From Phorcus lineatus (taxonomy: Eukaryota > Mollusca > Gastropoda > Trochida > Trochidae): DNA of 64,000 nt. The notes under the pieces are model-generated. The model searched no databases, was not told the origin of the DNA, and saw only the letters and a program-made list of their open reading frames with translations. Where the stretch lies: NCBI GenBank assembly GCA_921293015.1, contig OV121081.1, positions 63,195,022 through 63,259,021 of the forward strand, given 5' to 3'. A program made the position numbers and the translations under genes. Below, piece by piece: positions 51,298-63,400 of the stretch (its first letter is position 1; every line of letters begins with the position of its first letter).

Positions 51298-54200
51298 GTA
51301 AGTTTCTTGCTTCTGCACTATCACTTACAGATATGTGCGCATTACCTTCTTTATTTCATCATCTAAATGTTGTGTTGTCTTCCGACACGTATGAACAACT
51401 GACACGATATAAACACGCTGATCACACTGGTGATTCACTAGAGGCTGCCAAACGCTTACTCCACATTGCTTTTATAACGATGGTTGCAGCTGCTGCATGT
51501 TGATCACATTGTGTCTTGTTTTGGATTGTGACATAGTTTTGATAAGATGGCGACAAACTGTCATTAAATATGATACTTAAGAAAATATTATGTTTGATAT
51601 CGATGATATTGTGATATTGGAAAACAACTTGACACATGGTGAACTAGCAGACTGTCGTACATATTGTGAAATCATCTGATATCAAACATCAAGGTGTTGA
51701 TCACATTCCCAGTGTCTTCCCTCTATGGTGCCAGGGGATGTTGATAGTTCATTATTGAGATAAACTCTGGACAGTACTTTTCACAAGGACACAGTTGACT
51801 TACCATTGCCTGCAAATGTTAATATATTTGTAATTGTCATACAGTTTTTGATGATAGTTTACAAATCATTGTTGAATATGCATCCTAGTGATAAGATACT
51901 ATTTACGGGACTTGCTGCTATGTCCGCGTTAGATCTTGATGTCGCCAGGAGTGGGAGCCCGACTGCAATGTGGGATATGGTCGCTGTGGGTATTAGCTGT
52001 TGTAGCTTATGGTTGTCTGTAACATCAGCAGTTACTGGTCTTATTTCTAAGGCTACTTTTATAATGAAACATTTGCCCTTTATGTTACTGCAGTTTATTT
52101 ATTAAAACCTTTGATTAGAATTTTTTATTCATTGAATGCATGAAAGATTTTGAATGTCAAACTCACTTTTCCTTACATGATTTTCTTTTGATTTTGTTTG
52201 ATAGTGCATGCAAGGTTGGTAAGTATCCTCTTCATAACCAAAGAGACAAATTATTTTTCTCATATGTGTTCTAGCATTATCTGTATATCGGAAGAAGTAT
52301 ATGTATTATCTGATGCCATAGGATATATTGATCTACCAGCTTCATTATTCAGAATCAAATTGTGATTGTTTGACTTTTTTTCACAGAATGACCTTGATAT
52401 TGACCTCCTTCAAGACAGCTTGTTTGACTCGCTCGGATTGTTGACAGAAGAACAAAACGTGAAACAGACAAAAAATGATGACAATTCACATAGAGTGCAC
52501 TCAGACCATGATTACTTCTGCCAGAAATCCCCGAGCCAGCACAGTGACAGCGGCGTGTCTCTAGACTCGATGGGGGACTCACCGAGAACATCCACTGGCT
52601 CCCCTCCAAGTCAGGATGACTTGGAAACTGTGTCTAGTGATGGACTTCTTTCAGATTCAATCAACAGCCAATCACAGTTCCTGACACAGACAATTGTCCA
52701 ATCAGATTCAAGCACACTTGCCTTGGAGGATATAAATATGCAAGATATCAATGTGGACTTTACTGGAGTCAGTTCCTCAGATTTCATGGACACTTTTGAT
52801 TTTCTGTCCACAAATAAGGATGTGTCAGTCAATCTTGGTAAGTCCTTTAAGTAATAACTCAATTTATTTGACAATAGAATTCTTCAAATGGAAAAAATGG
52901 TATTTAGGCCTACCTAACAGTGAATGTTGAACAAGTCCTGTTACTCAAATGCACTGAAACAGGGTTGAAATCATGAAGATCAGAAAAAAAAAGTTTGAAA
53001 ACAGACCCCTATCAAACTTGGAGCTGACATGGGGAAATAAAAAACAAAACATATTATTTGAAATATGAAACAAGTAGTGAGATTTATTGATACACAAGTT
53101 AAGGTAATGGTAACTGAACGTAAGAAATGGAACTGAATGATTATTTATCTTCTATTCTAGTGAAAATTATTGTACGAAATTTTGAGCTTTTAAGATCTCT
53201 TCTGTTAAATGGTACATCAGATGATTTTGATTACGATCATTAATTTATCTAATCATTTCATTTCTTTGTGACTGTGGATGAAAGATGGAAATAAATGGAT
53301 TTAAGATATTCATCTTGACACTACCAACTGTATACTTTATTAACCATAACTTGATTGTTTGCAAAATGCTGTCTAGATGTTGTAACAATGATATAGTGAA
53401 GATAACCAGTCAGGGTGACATAAAAGTATATAACATTGTGTTTGTTAACAGATTCAGACAGTGACACAACAGCAGACGCGTCATATATCACCGTGAGCAC
53501 CGGAGAACAGAAGGGAGTTCAGATTCTAAAGCTGACCTCCAAGAATGACTCTCTTCCCTTCACAATGCGGGACGTTAGTCCAGAGGTCTCCAGCACCACC
53601 AAGGTATTGCACTGACATTTTCAAAAGAAAAGAATTTGCACAAGCAATTGAATAGAATTCAACAGATTAAACTAAAACTTTGGTTAAAAACTTGATGTAT
53701 TTGATGTACGATATGTTTCTTAAACATAATTGACACACCCCTTGTGTCCCAGTTCCCAGACCTACAGCTAACAGAGGAGGAGAAAGACCTGCTGACTAAA
53801 GAGGGCGTGGCACTCCCGTCCCACATGCCTCTCACCAAGGAGGAGGAACGGGTGCTGAAAGCTGTGCGCAGGAAGATCAGGAACAAGGTCAGATGCTTTT
53901 CTTTGTTCTCCACGATAGGTCTGTGGTTGAATAACTCTTAGTTTACCTGCTAAACTAGGTAATAAGCAATCTTTGAATGTCTGAATTACAGGAACTGCAG
54001 CTTGTTAGAAAAGAGATAAGTTTGATTGACCATAGACAAATGGTTCCTTTGTCATAAACATGTTCATATGATAAGCAAATGTTTGAAACTCATGAAAATG
54101 TAAATCCAAAAACACTTATATATGATTTCTATTTTCTTAAGTCTGTTTCACACCTAGTGTTTCCAACATTCTTTCTCAACTTGTTTTAATAGCTGTTGAT

Positions 54201-55912
54201 CATGGTCCACAATCTGATCTCACTACTTGACCACTGTACCAATTGAAAAGCATCATAGGCTCCTTGTAGTGTTTGGTCAAATGAAAAGTGTTTATCTTCA
54301 AATCTGTTAATTTTAAACTCCACAAATATAAAGATTTGTACAAAATGCTGCAGGTGTCTGCGAAGGAGAGTCGTAAGAGAAAGATCGAGTATGTTGACGG
54401 TTTGGAGCGGCGAGTGAAGATCTGTACGAGTGAGAACCAGCAGCTGCACAAGAAGGTGGAGGCCCTGGAAAAACAGAATGTGTGAGTGTTTACTGATGTG
54501 TACATATCTTCTTGCAATGTGGAGTCATCTTTGTTAAATTGTTGACTTGTTCAATATAAAAAAAATATGAATAATTTGGTCTGCAATCATCATTAATTAA
54601 TTAATTAAGTAATGATTACATATGATACCAGAATACTACTTCTTGACTTGAGCGTCTATGAACCTTGTGGGGAATTTATAGTTAAAAAAAGACATTTCGT
54701 TATTGAACAGTATTTATGATTAATTCATTAAGAAATGTCATGGAGTATTTTAAAAGTTTGGCTACACAATAAATGTTAATTTTTTAAAAATTTGATAAAA
54801 CTTTCAGCTTCTTTGTAGGATATAAATATACTGGACAAAAATAATTAGTGATATATGAAAATTCTGAAATTATCAACAGTAACATATTTTTACATTGATC
54901 ACCTGATGAAATATTTATCATAAAATTGACAATATCCCTAACTTATTTTGTTCTTTATTTATATATATATATATATATATAGGTAAAAAAAAATTCTGCT
55001 GGCAAAAGATAGGGCTCGACAGGATATTCCAGGTTTTATCGGTTTAAAAGTTGTTTGTTGAAAGTCAGATCTGCCTGTCAAGGGTTAACTGTTTAGGTGT
55101 TCATGGGTATTGTCTGGCCCTTTACAGCACTCTGCTGACCCAGTTGAAGAAGCTGCAAATGCTGGTGACCTCCAAGTCAGGTCGCCCTGCCCAGACCACG
55201 ACCTGTCTAGCGGTGCTGCTCCTCTCATTTGCGCTCCTCGTCATCCCAAGCTTCAACCCCTTCTCTAGAAGCAGCTCCATGTCTGAACTCAAACAGATGC
55301 CCATGCCTGGTAAGCCCTGTGATTTAGTTAATACTCTGTCATGTCTTAACAAAATAAAATTCCCATCAGATCAGAAGCTTCCCTTCATGGTATATTTTGG
55401 TCCAGTCAAACATCAATGGTTAACAGAGCCTTGCTGCTTCTCATCTTAGTTCTTGCTTTGAGGGATGCGGCCTCTCAGATTTCTGAAGATCTGGCACAGA
55501 AAAAATGATGAAATGCAGCTTTATTCTGTTGAAAGAGGCACCCCATTGTAATGATAAACTCATTCATAGTTTTCTCATTCCAGGCAAGTCAAGAAGTCTC
55601 CTGACAACGTCCGACCCGCTAATGAACAATGATGCAGATCCATATGGGGTGTCTGTAAAACCAGGTCCTCCTTGGGACGTGAAAACTCCCGCCGTTAAAA
55701 CAATGAGTGGACGACTGCCTGCAGAACCAAGAGCCTTTGTGGATGTCATGGAAACAGATTCCAATGAGACAGATCATGAATTGAATGCAGTAACTCCTGC
55801 GGTCCAAATAGAGGGAGCTTCTGATCTACATGAGAATACACAGGACGAGGATACGTACCAAACAGGGCAACTATCTCATCGCAAACAAAAGTTGGAACAG
55901 GTGGATCTATGA
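51196..55912 (+). CDS. CREB3: CREB3/Luman-type membrane-bound bZIP transcription factor (whole gene)
   Basis: CREB3-family proteins sit in the ER membrane, move to the Golgi under stress, are cut by Site-1 and Site-2 proteases, and release a bZIP factor to the nucleus. Coding exons: 51196-51297, 52387-52837, 53452-53603, 53753-53887, 54354-54481, 55128-55309, 55584-55912; phases agree, 492 aa. Residues 1-235 form an acidic activation region including [20 protein letters not shown], a family-typical block. The basic region spans exons 4-5 ([18 protein letters not shown]279-x7-R287), followed by a leucine zipper to about 335. A single membrane span is at about 346-365 ([17 protein letters not shown]), with RSLL at 387-390 as a Site-1-protease-like RxxL. 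Exact paralogue (CREB3 versus CREB3L) was not resolved. Confidence 0.95.
52387..52837 (+). CDS. CREB3: CREB3 exon 2
   Basis: Acceptor TTTTCACAG, donor CTTG|GTAAGT. Encodes [19 protein letters not shown] and the conserved [20 protein letters not shown], with many Ser/Asp residues. Confidence 0.95.
53452..53603 (+). CDS. CREB3: CREB3 exon 3
   Basis: Acceptor TTGTTAACAG, donor AAG|GTATTG. Encodes [20 protein letters not shown] and a linker toward the bZIP. Confidence 0.9.
53753..53887 (+). CDS. CREB3: CREB3 exon 4 (bZIP upstream region)
   Basis: Acceptor TGTGTCCCAG, donor AAG|GTCAGA. Encodes [20 protein letters not shown] and [19 protein letters not shown], the conserved CREB3-family extension and first half of the basic region. 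Confidence 0.96.
54354..54481 (+). CDS. CREB3: CREB3 exon 5 (basic region, zipper)
   Basis: Acceptor AATGCTGCAG, donor AATGT|GTGAGT. Encodes [20 protein letters not shown] and the zipper, close to CREB3 vertebrate proteins. Confidence 0.96.
54958..54982. repeat. (TA)n microsatellite
   Basis: About 12 TA repeats in CREB3 intron 5. Confidence 0.95.
55128..55309 (+). CDS. CREB3: CREB3 exon 6 (zipper end, membrane span)
   Basis: Acceptor CCCTTTACAG, donor CCTG|GTAAGC. Encodes [20 protein letters not shown], then the hydrophobic [18 protein letters not shown]. Confidence 0.95.
55584..55912 (+). CDS. CREB3: CREB3 exon 7 (lumenal tail, stop)
   Basis: Acceptor CTCATTCCAG. Encodes [20 protein letters not shown] and the lumenal C-terminus; TGA at 55910-55912. 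Confidence 0.93.
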
Positions 55913-56316
55913 CTATCTTAAGGCCTATAAATCCTGTTGAAAAGTTTTAATCATGGCAGCAGAAATTGTCACCTGCTCGTGTAGTAAAGATCATCTTGAG
56001 GTTACAATACTAGCTCAGTTCACCTAACATCAGATACAACGTGCTGCTAAGAGAATATCGTGCTCAGGACTAACTCTTTCATCCTTAATCTCCCAATCAC
56101 TCGTCTTTCTTTCATTACAAAGTTAAGCATTTCCGGGTCAACAAGTATGATGATGAGCAATCACTGAATTATTTGTTATTACTTTACAATGATCTAAAAT
56201 TATATCCAGACTTACACAGAATGTAGTATAGTTATCCTTGTTTCTATGGCTTTTCTTTCATTGGTGAAATTTTATCAAGATTGAGGAAGAATGTTGTAGT
56301 TCATTCATCATTCATC

Positions 56317-56436
56317 TACATTACCACAGGAATTCTTATGTAATATGTTAATTCTTTCATTGCCAGCTGATCCTGCTACATTATCACAGGAATCCTTATG
56401 TAATCTGTTAATTCTCTCATTGCTAGCTATCCTGGC
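56317..56436. repeat. 60-bp tandem duplication in CREB3 3' UTR
   Basis: TACATTACCACAGGAATTCT at 56317 and TACATTATCACAGGAATCCT at 56377 start two diverged copies. Confidence 0.85.
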
Positions 56437-56868
56437 ATGTGTACATGAGTGATGTTCTGATTAAAATGTTCACAAGTAGTCTTTAAGATTCACAATTTCA
56501 GTTAAGTAAGTGTTTGATATTGACAATCTGAGAAATTACATCCACACCACAACTGTCAATTTCAACTAATCCCAGTGAAATCAGAGATCAGCTGATTCAA
56601 CTTCTCTATAAAAAAATGCTTGTATATTCTAGGGTGTTGTAGTTACACGTGCAGGACAGATTTATAATTATTGTGTTCATGATCTGCGGCACCAATCACT
56701 CGTCTGTACAGTGGATCTCAGTGACTGTACCTGGGGTAAATTGTGCATTAGCTTGTACATACTCATTTGACTAGTGAGCATATTTTTATTGTCAGTGGTA
56801 TATATTGTCTCAGTGCTGTATGAATTGTTGATTTTTGTTTGTGAATGATATATTTCTCATGTTTACAG

Positions 56869-56874
56869 AATAAA
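56869..56874 (+). terminator. CREB3 poly(A) signal AATAAA
   Basis: AATAAA followed within 20 bp by a GTTTTTGTAAAAA run; likely the 3' end of CREB3. Confidence 0.6.
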
Positions 56875-57205
56875 TCATGTTTTTGTAAAAAAAAATAATT
56901 TTTTTATCCTTCCCGTAACATATGTATGTAACTGAAGCGATAAAAATATGAGTTCGATAAAACCAGGATCGGCAGATTTAAACCAGCTTTTTATGAAAGT
57001 CTACCTCCTTTAGTTGCTAGATTTGGGGATAGATTCTTATACTGTCTTCGAGAGGCATTTTCAACTGTAGGCTATCATACCTTTTCAAGTATACAGATTA
57101 AAGATTATTCCAGGTAATAATGGAAGGTTATTTAGATGTGTTAAAACTCTTTACACCAAGATACTACTCAAACAACAAACAAACAATGTCTAATGTACAT
57201 TGATA

Positions 57206-57211
57206 TTTATT
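57206..57211 (-). terminator. NOL6 poly(A) signal AATAAA
   Basis: The minus strand reads AATAAA about 120 nt beyond the NOL6 stop codon. Confidence 0.6.
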
Positions 57212-57331
57212 GTGATGATTGAAACACTGATCAAATGTCTTATGTTCTTGATCAACTTATATAACGCATATAATTTCACTATCATCTTTGGGACTTCCTC
57301 TAACTTCACATAATATCTATATATTTTGGAG

Positions 57332-57478
57332 TTATTTCTCCAAAATTTCAATGTTGGCAACAAGCCCCTTGCCCATTATTTGAAAGTCATTGATAATAGC
57401 ATCCAGATTGACTTTGAGCGACACATTATCAGATGTAACATTCTCCGTGTCCGGCATGCAACCTCCCACTTCAGACAC
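57332..57478 (-). CDS. NOL6: NOL6 last exon
   Basis: Acceptor GTGTTGCAG. 48 codons with VSLKVNLDAIINDFQIMGKG and ending ANIEILEK, TAA at 57334-57332. Confidence 0.93.
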   Translation of the reverse strand: MSEVGGCMPDTENVTSDNVSLKVNLDAIINDFQIMGKGLVANIEILEK

Positions 57479-60400
57479 CTGCAACACAAGACACAGGGCA
57501 CTATAGATCAAATAATGACAGCATAACCATCAGGTTGTTATGGTAATGCGGGTATAAAAGCAACTTTGAAAATGATTCACAGAAGTTCATTCAGGGGTAG
57601 ATTTTGTTGAAATGGCCTTTTTCTCTTTTTTTAAAGATGCCTTTATTAGGTTAAGATATGTATTCTTTTGGACTACAATATATCTTGTATCCACTAAAAT
57701 CAGTAAGGTGATGTGGGGTTTAACTCCGTTTTAAAGAGTATTTCACTTTTTTCACAGCTGGTAGTCTTACTGCAGGGAAATAGCCTTTGTGGTGAAACCT
57801 GTGAGCATCGGCTGGAACTAGCGAACCTTGGGTAGTACTGCACTGAAATTCTTTGTGGCATTGGCCCTAAAACTTACTGTGTGTAGAACAGTTTTCAACT
57901 ACAGACAAAGTTGCCGAGCCCCTGGGGGGTTTTGAACCACCAACCTCTAAATTCAAAGCCGAATGCGCAGAAAAGAGCTTGAAGCACCATCCATTTTCAT
58001 TAAGAGCCCAATACCTAATGTTATCGTACATCTAGGAGTGTTTGCTCCTGTAGACTGGCCACTTACAGTCGTTAGTTCTAGCCTCATGGTGCCATCAATG
58101 CGATTAAGTACTGAACATATTCTAAACATTTCAGATTTGTCAGACAAATTCAATTTACCTTAAAGTCTCTAACTTCCTTAGCTCTTGGCTTCCAAACCAC
58201 TCCAATGAATGATCCACCAAACTTGTCGTAGAAAAAAAGAGCAACCTCATCAAAGGCACCCTGAAAAACATCAAAGGAAGAAAGCATCAGTCACCCGAGC
58301 TCCTCCTCTACGGTTGAATTTCTTATATAGGTGTTTATTTTGGATATCTAAGTGTTGAACAATAAAGTTATTGCTTGTGTTGAAAAGATTATCAAAACCA
58401 AACTCAACTCAATAGTACTGACTCCGGGAAATTGGATGGAATCCATACATTCTCGATTTATTGAAAACCTTATTTATTAACTCACAAGAAGCAACCCACA
58501 CCAACCTTGAGTTCCTGCAGGTAGAACTGGACTGGATCGTAGTCCAAAACTGGCATCAGCTTTCGCCAGGTGCTCTCAGACTCTCTCGCGGGAATCTTTG
58601 TTGTCATGGAAATGTCCACGGCTTGGTGTTGTCGAGGCAACTGTCTGTTCTTCAGGTGGATGATGAGGTCGAAGGCATCAAGAGGAGGTCTGAAGATTGT
58701 CTGTACCAAGAAATATAACAACCACATGAGCATAAACTTTCATTTTACAAACTTCATTTCAGGAATACAATATGCAACATTATCAAAAGTGATATTTGAG
58801 ATTGCAGAAAGAATATCCTTTTTGAGACAATCCTTCTGGTGGGACTTCAAAATTGCCCTTCAATTGAAAATAATTTTAAAATACAGAAGAATCGTAACAA
58901 TACAGTTAGTAAGTGTTCACTGTCAAATACCAGCAAGCTAACATTGAGATATGAATCATGAGTCACACATGTATCAATCTCACCTTAAAGTCGGCATCCA
59001 TAAAGTCTGAGAGTATTTGTCCCTCAAGAACCTGGCTAGACTCGCGGGCCAGTAGGACCACTCGCTGAAGGAGGGGAGCGGTGGGGCTGTCTCTCGTCCA
59101 GTGAGAGCTTAGAGGGTCCTGCTTGGTGCACAGACTCATTAAGGGGAAGCTACTCCGCTCTGATGCGAACCGGTTGTGTAGCTCAGATATCTCATCTTCT
59201 GCAAAATAATTTATTACAGTGAAGGTTTCTCTAAAAATTCAGTTTATGGTAGTGTACAAAGTATTTTATGAACCTTTTAGGCTTGTAGAAATCTAAAGTA
59301 GAAATATTAACCAGAGGAAAAGTAGTACTGCTACCTAATACAATGCAAGACAAGAGTGATGCAGAGTAGAGCATCAGCAGCACAAGTTTTGGGCTATATT
59401 GCAGTGATATCTGCTCATACTGACAGTAGTGGTATAGAAAAGGGGATCCATAATTACTTGGAGAAACAATTAGCAGGCAGGATAACATTTTTATATGCGC
59501 TTAAGACATATCTGAGAAGCAAACTATTCATCCTAAGTATATGTAGCCATTTCAAAATACCAAGATATTCAAAATTGATTGAATTCAACTCAGATTTTGG
59601 ATGATGACTTACTGGTGAACTCCTTGTTGAGGTTGACGACGAGAGGCTGAGTCTTCCAGTCATGTGTGGAGAGAAGAGTCAGGAAGCGCAGGAAGCCGAC
59701 CACGGGGGACCTACAACATTCCAACATTTGCTAATCTTTCTATATAACACTGCTTGTGGAGAAATACACGCAAGATTAGTAATGGCCCTCTCACTCCACA
59801 ACAACACTTAAGATTGTTGAACTCAATTGTATCATGGGAACACATATACACGAGGTGCAGTTAATCAACATTTTACATGGGAGTTGCATTATGGGAACAC
59901 ATATACACAAGATGCAGTCAATCAACATTTTACATGGGAGTTGCATTATGGGAACACAGTAAGTGCAGAAACTCCATGTCTTACATAAAGTTGAACTACA
60001 TATGATGTCCGTAGAAGTCTCACTGTGACAGTGAGTCTTCACGGCGGTACACTGTGAAGATATGAATCAAGAGTCCAAAAAGAAGTACAAAATCTCAAAC
60101 TTGATAACAATTCAATCAAACAGGTTCTTAAGGACTTTCTCGTTATTAACCTGTATACCCCGTTCAGTTCTAGCAAGAAGACTAGTTTGATATTCCAAGC
60201 AGATTAAGGATAACAGTTTAAGGTACCTAAGAGACTGATCAAATGTCTAAAACATCCAGCCTCTGAAGATAACATACCCAGGTACAGTGTAGGGGGCGGG
60301 GTGCTGAAGATAACATACCCAGGTACAGTGTAGGGGGCGGGGTGCTGAAGGTAACATACCCAGGTACAGTGTAGGGGGCGGGGTGCTGAAGATAACATAC

Positions 60401-63400
60401 CCAGGTACAGTGTAGGGGGCGGGGTGCTGAAGATAACATAACCAGGTACAGTGTAGGGGGCGGGGTGTTGAAGATAACATACCCAGGTACAGTGTAGGGG
60501 GCGGGGTGCTAAAGATAACATACCCAGGTACAGTGTAGGGGGCGGGGTGCTGAAGATAACATAACCAGGTACAGTGTAGGGGGCGGGGTGTTGAAGATAA
60601 CATACCCAGGTACAGTGTAGGGGGCGGGGTGCATGTAGACAGAGGCCACGAGTAGCTCCACTGCTTCCTCCGCGATGTGGTCGAGCATCATGTGACTAGC
60701 GACCCAGCGTTTAGCCAGCCTCACGGCCCCGCTGTATGTGTTGTGCTGCTGATGTATGCTGCAACGGAGAGAGCACGAGAGGAACTACTGCACTGATCAA
60801 TTTGATACAATACAGAATGTGATGAGGGGCACATGCCTGATCACTGCTCGAAATAGGCCTGAAAAGTTGATAGCCTAAAAAATCCCATCATATTGATTTA
60901 CTTAATTCCAATGGAAAAACAAAGAAATCTATTAACATGATTATCTTATTAATTTGAAGTCATTTCTAAAAATATCTGATTTTTCAGTCTGTATTTTCTT
61001 GCAATCTTAACATTGATTCTGGTAAATTCAATGCTTCATGTATTATCTATGTGTATATACATTCAAACCATTGTTTAGAGAAAATGGTTAATTGTATCAC
61101 ATGAGTAACAATGTCTCACCCATGCAGTGTGCTGGTGAGTTTCGGTCGCCCGCTGTATTCCCTCTGTAGCATCTTGGACTCTTCCGTGTCCTTGGACTGT
61201 ACCACTCCCTCCACAGTGATGGACATTTTAGCTAGAGTTATCTCCCTCATGTGACCGATCACAAGGCGGAAGACGAAACCATCCTATAGTTTGATATGAA
61301 ATGGGATATTATATGTCATGATGAAATGATTACTAAACTAACCTTATTTCAAAACAAACATACACAATCCAAATAACAGCAAAAGTCGAGCATATTTCTA
61401 TTAAGTCATATTCTAAGAACAATTTACACCTATTCCAAAGCTAAGTTGTCAAAGATTTTGAAAACTCAATATCCTAAAATATTATTACTGCCAAGATATT
61501 ATAACATCCCCATGTCCCAAACTCTTATCACAGATTCAAGTGTATTACATTGTTACTGAAATAAATTTATCACTGATCCATTTATACTGTACTTACCTTG
61601 AGGACGTCAAGATGGGTGGGTGCGACTCGGACAAAGAGAGAGGGGTCTTTCTTCCTCACAGAAAAGGAGAGTTGAATGTAGAACGCAGCCTTAAGACGCC
61701 GAATAGCTTCCAAATCATCAGGCCATTTGCCGCTTCCTTCAAGCTTACACATCACTGCAAATACAAACATTTTCAGCATGTTTTTATGTCAAAATTACAT
61801 ACATGGATTTTGTAATGGAATGATTTGATTGTGATAATGACTAGATAATAAAGAATATATACTAAAAGTATTAAGTTAACTGCATAATTCAGCCTTTTTG
61901 TGTCACAAGTAGAGGTGCAACACAATTCACGTGCCCTTTCTTCATGAATAGCCTTCACCTAAGCCTTGTTGTCAATTAGATCCTCAAATTCAACCAGTGG
62001 TACAAATGCGTATCACTCAGGATACTGTGTAGTAGAAAGAAGACCAACCTTTCAGCGAGGGCAGGTAGAAGGGAGCTGGTTTGTCCGGGTGAGGCAGGAA
62101 CTCCGACCCTGCTGACGCATTTGTTGTCTGAATGTTCCTCGGGATCGCCGGCATAGCTGGGAACACCTTCAGTAGACAATAGATTTGATGTGTAAATTGG
62201 TTTGAACTTCAATCAATATGTCTAAATATACTAAGGTAAACCTGGTGAAATTAATAACTTCCATCAAAGGTCTTATTTGTTCTAAAGACAAGGAGTTCAA
62301 ATCTCCCATTAGACCTGTGAAGGTAAAAATAGTTTGGGAATGAAAACATCATAAAATGGAAAGTCCACTGCTCTATGATTTTAAAGTAAATATGAGAGAA
62401 ACCGTTAAACATTGGCATCGCCAATGCAACGCTCTGACATCAGGAAGTCGCTTAATAAAGACATATTGCTGGAAAATATCTCCCTATCCTATTTCTCATT
62501 TAGTTCAAATTGATCCTTTAAGATCGATGGTTATGACTTTCACTTCAAATTCAAGATCCTAGGGCCATTAGTTATTTCAATCATACTCAGTTTCCATGAA
62601 GCTTCCTCACCTCAGAAAACCTGAAGACTGGGGCAACGCCCTGCACAGTTTTGACAGTGAGCGGGAGATCGTCCAGCTTGTGGAGGAGTTTGCTGAGCTG
62701 GTCCAGACTCTGTATGACTGCCATGTGCTCCTCCTCACCCGTTCCATACACAGAGTTGTCTCCCTTGGGCTTGGGGAGATGGAGGAGAGGATCAAGCTGG
62801 CTGCCCATGAAGTGGATTTGGCTCGGGGGGACGGCGGCATGTCTAGGTGCACACAGATTATTGGATTAGTATAAATCAAAAGACAATATTGCTAGCTTGC
62901 ATCTTGAAAGATGAGTAAAATTTCATTTGCTTTCATTCATACAAGTTCTAGCTCCTATCTCACCCTTGATTTAACCTTATAAAACAAAATCTACCTTGGG
63001 CAATATTATTTCCATATATATTATTTGTTGGTGTTAAACAAAATCTACCTCATGATAATAAAAATTCTTGAATTAAAAATTTTTTAAAAAGAAAATCAAA
63101 AAAGGCTTTGTAGCATTTAAATTTAATAGATTTAAAACAAACAAAATTAATACTGATGTGATTTTTTAAAATGATTTGAGCTAAAGATATTTCAACAAAC
63201 ATTATGTTTTATTTCATTCCCCAATGAAAGTACCTACCTGTTGAGGATATGTTTGACTACTTTAGCACAAATGAGTCTCCGGCGACACATGAGGGTTGAA
63301 TTGGTCCAAACAACAGCCTCGTGGATAGAGCTGTCCTGGAACCTCCGCAACTCTGACTTGTCTCCCCACATCTCTCGAAACTCGGCTGCCTTAAGTGACA

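Larger units (their letters stand above)
55913..56880 (+). other. CREB3: CREB3 3' untranslated region
   Basis: Runs from the stop to just past the AATAAA at 56869. It contains a 60-bp two-copy duplication at 56317-56436. Confidence 0.65.

Noticed and set aside
52611..52874. Minus-strand 87-aa open frame
   Set aside because: Antisense shadow of CREB3 exon 2.
57900..57970. tRNA gene on the minus strand
   Set aside because: Only a B-box-like motif is present; no acceptor stem or full cloverleaf could be drawn.
60204..60603. Minus-strand open frames of 66-118 aa in the NOL6 array
   Set aside because: The 41-bp repeat cycles through all three frames; the genuine exon ends at 60606 and joins a conserved exon at 59710.
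62596..62874. Plus-strand 92-aa open frame
   Set aside because: Antisense shadow of a conserved NOL6 exon.
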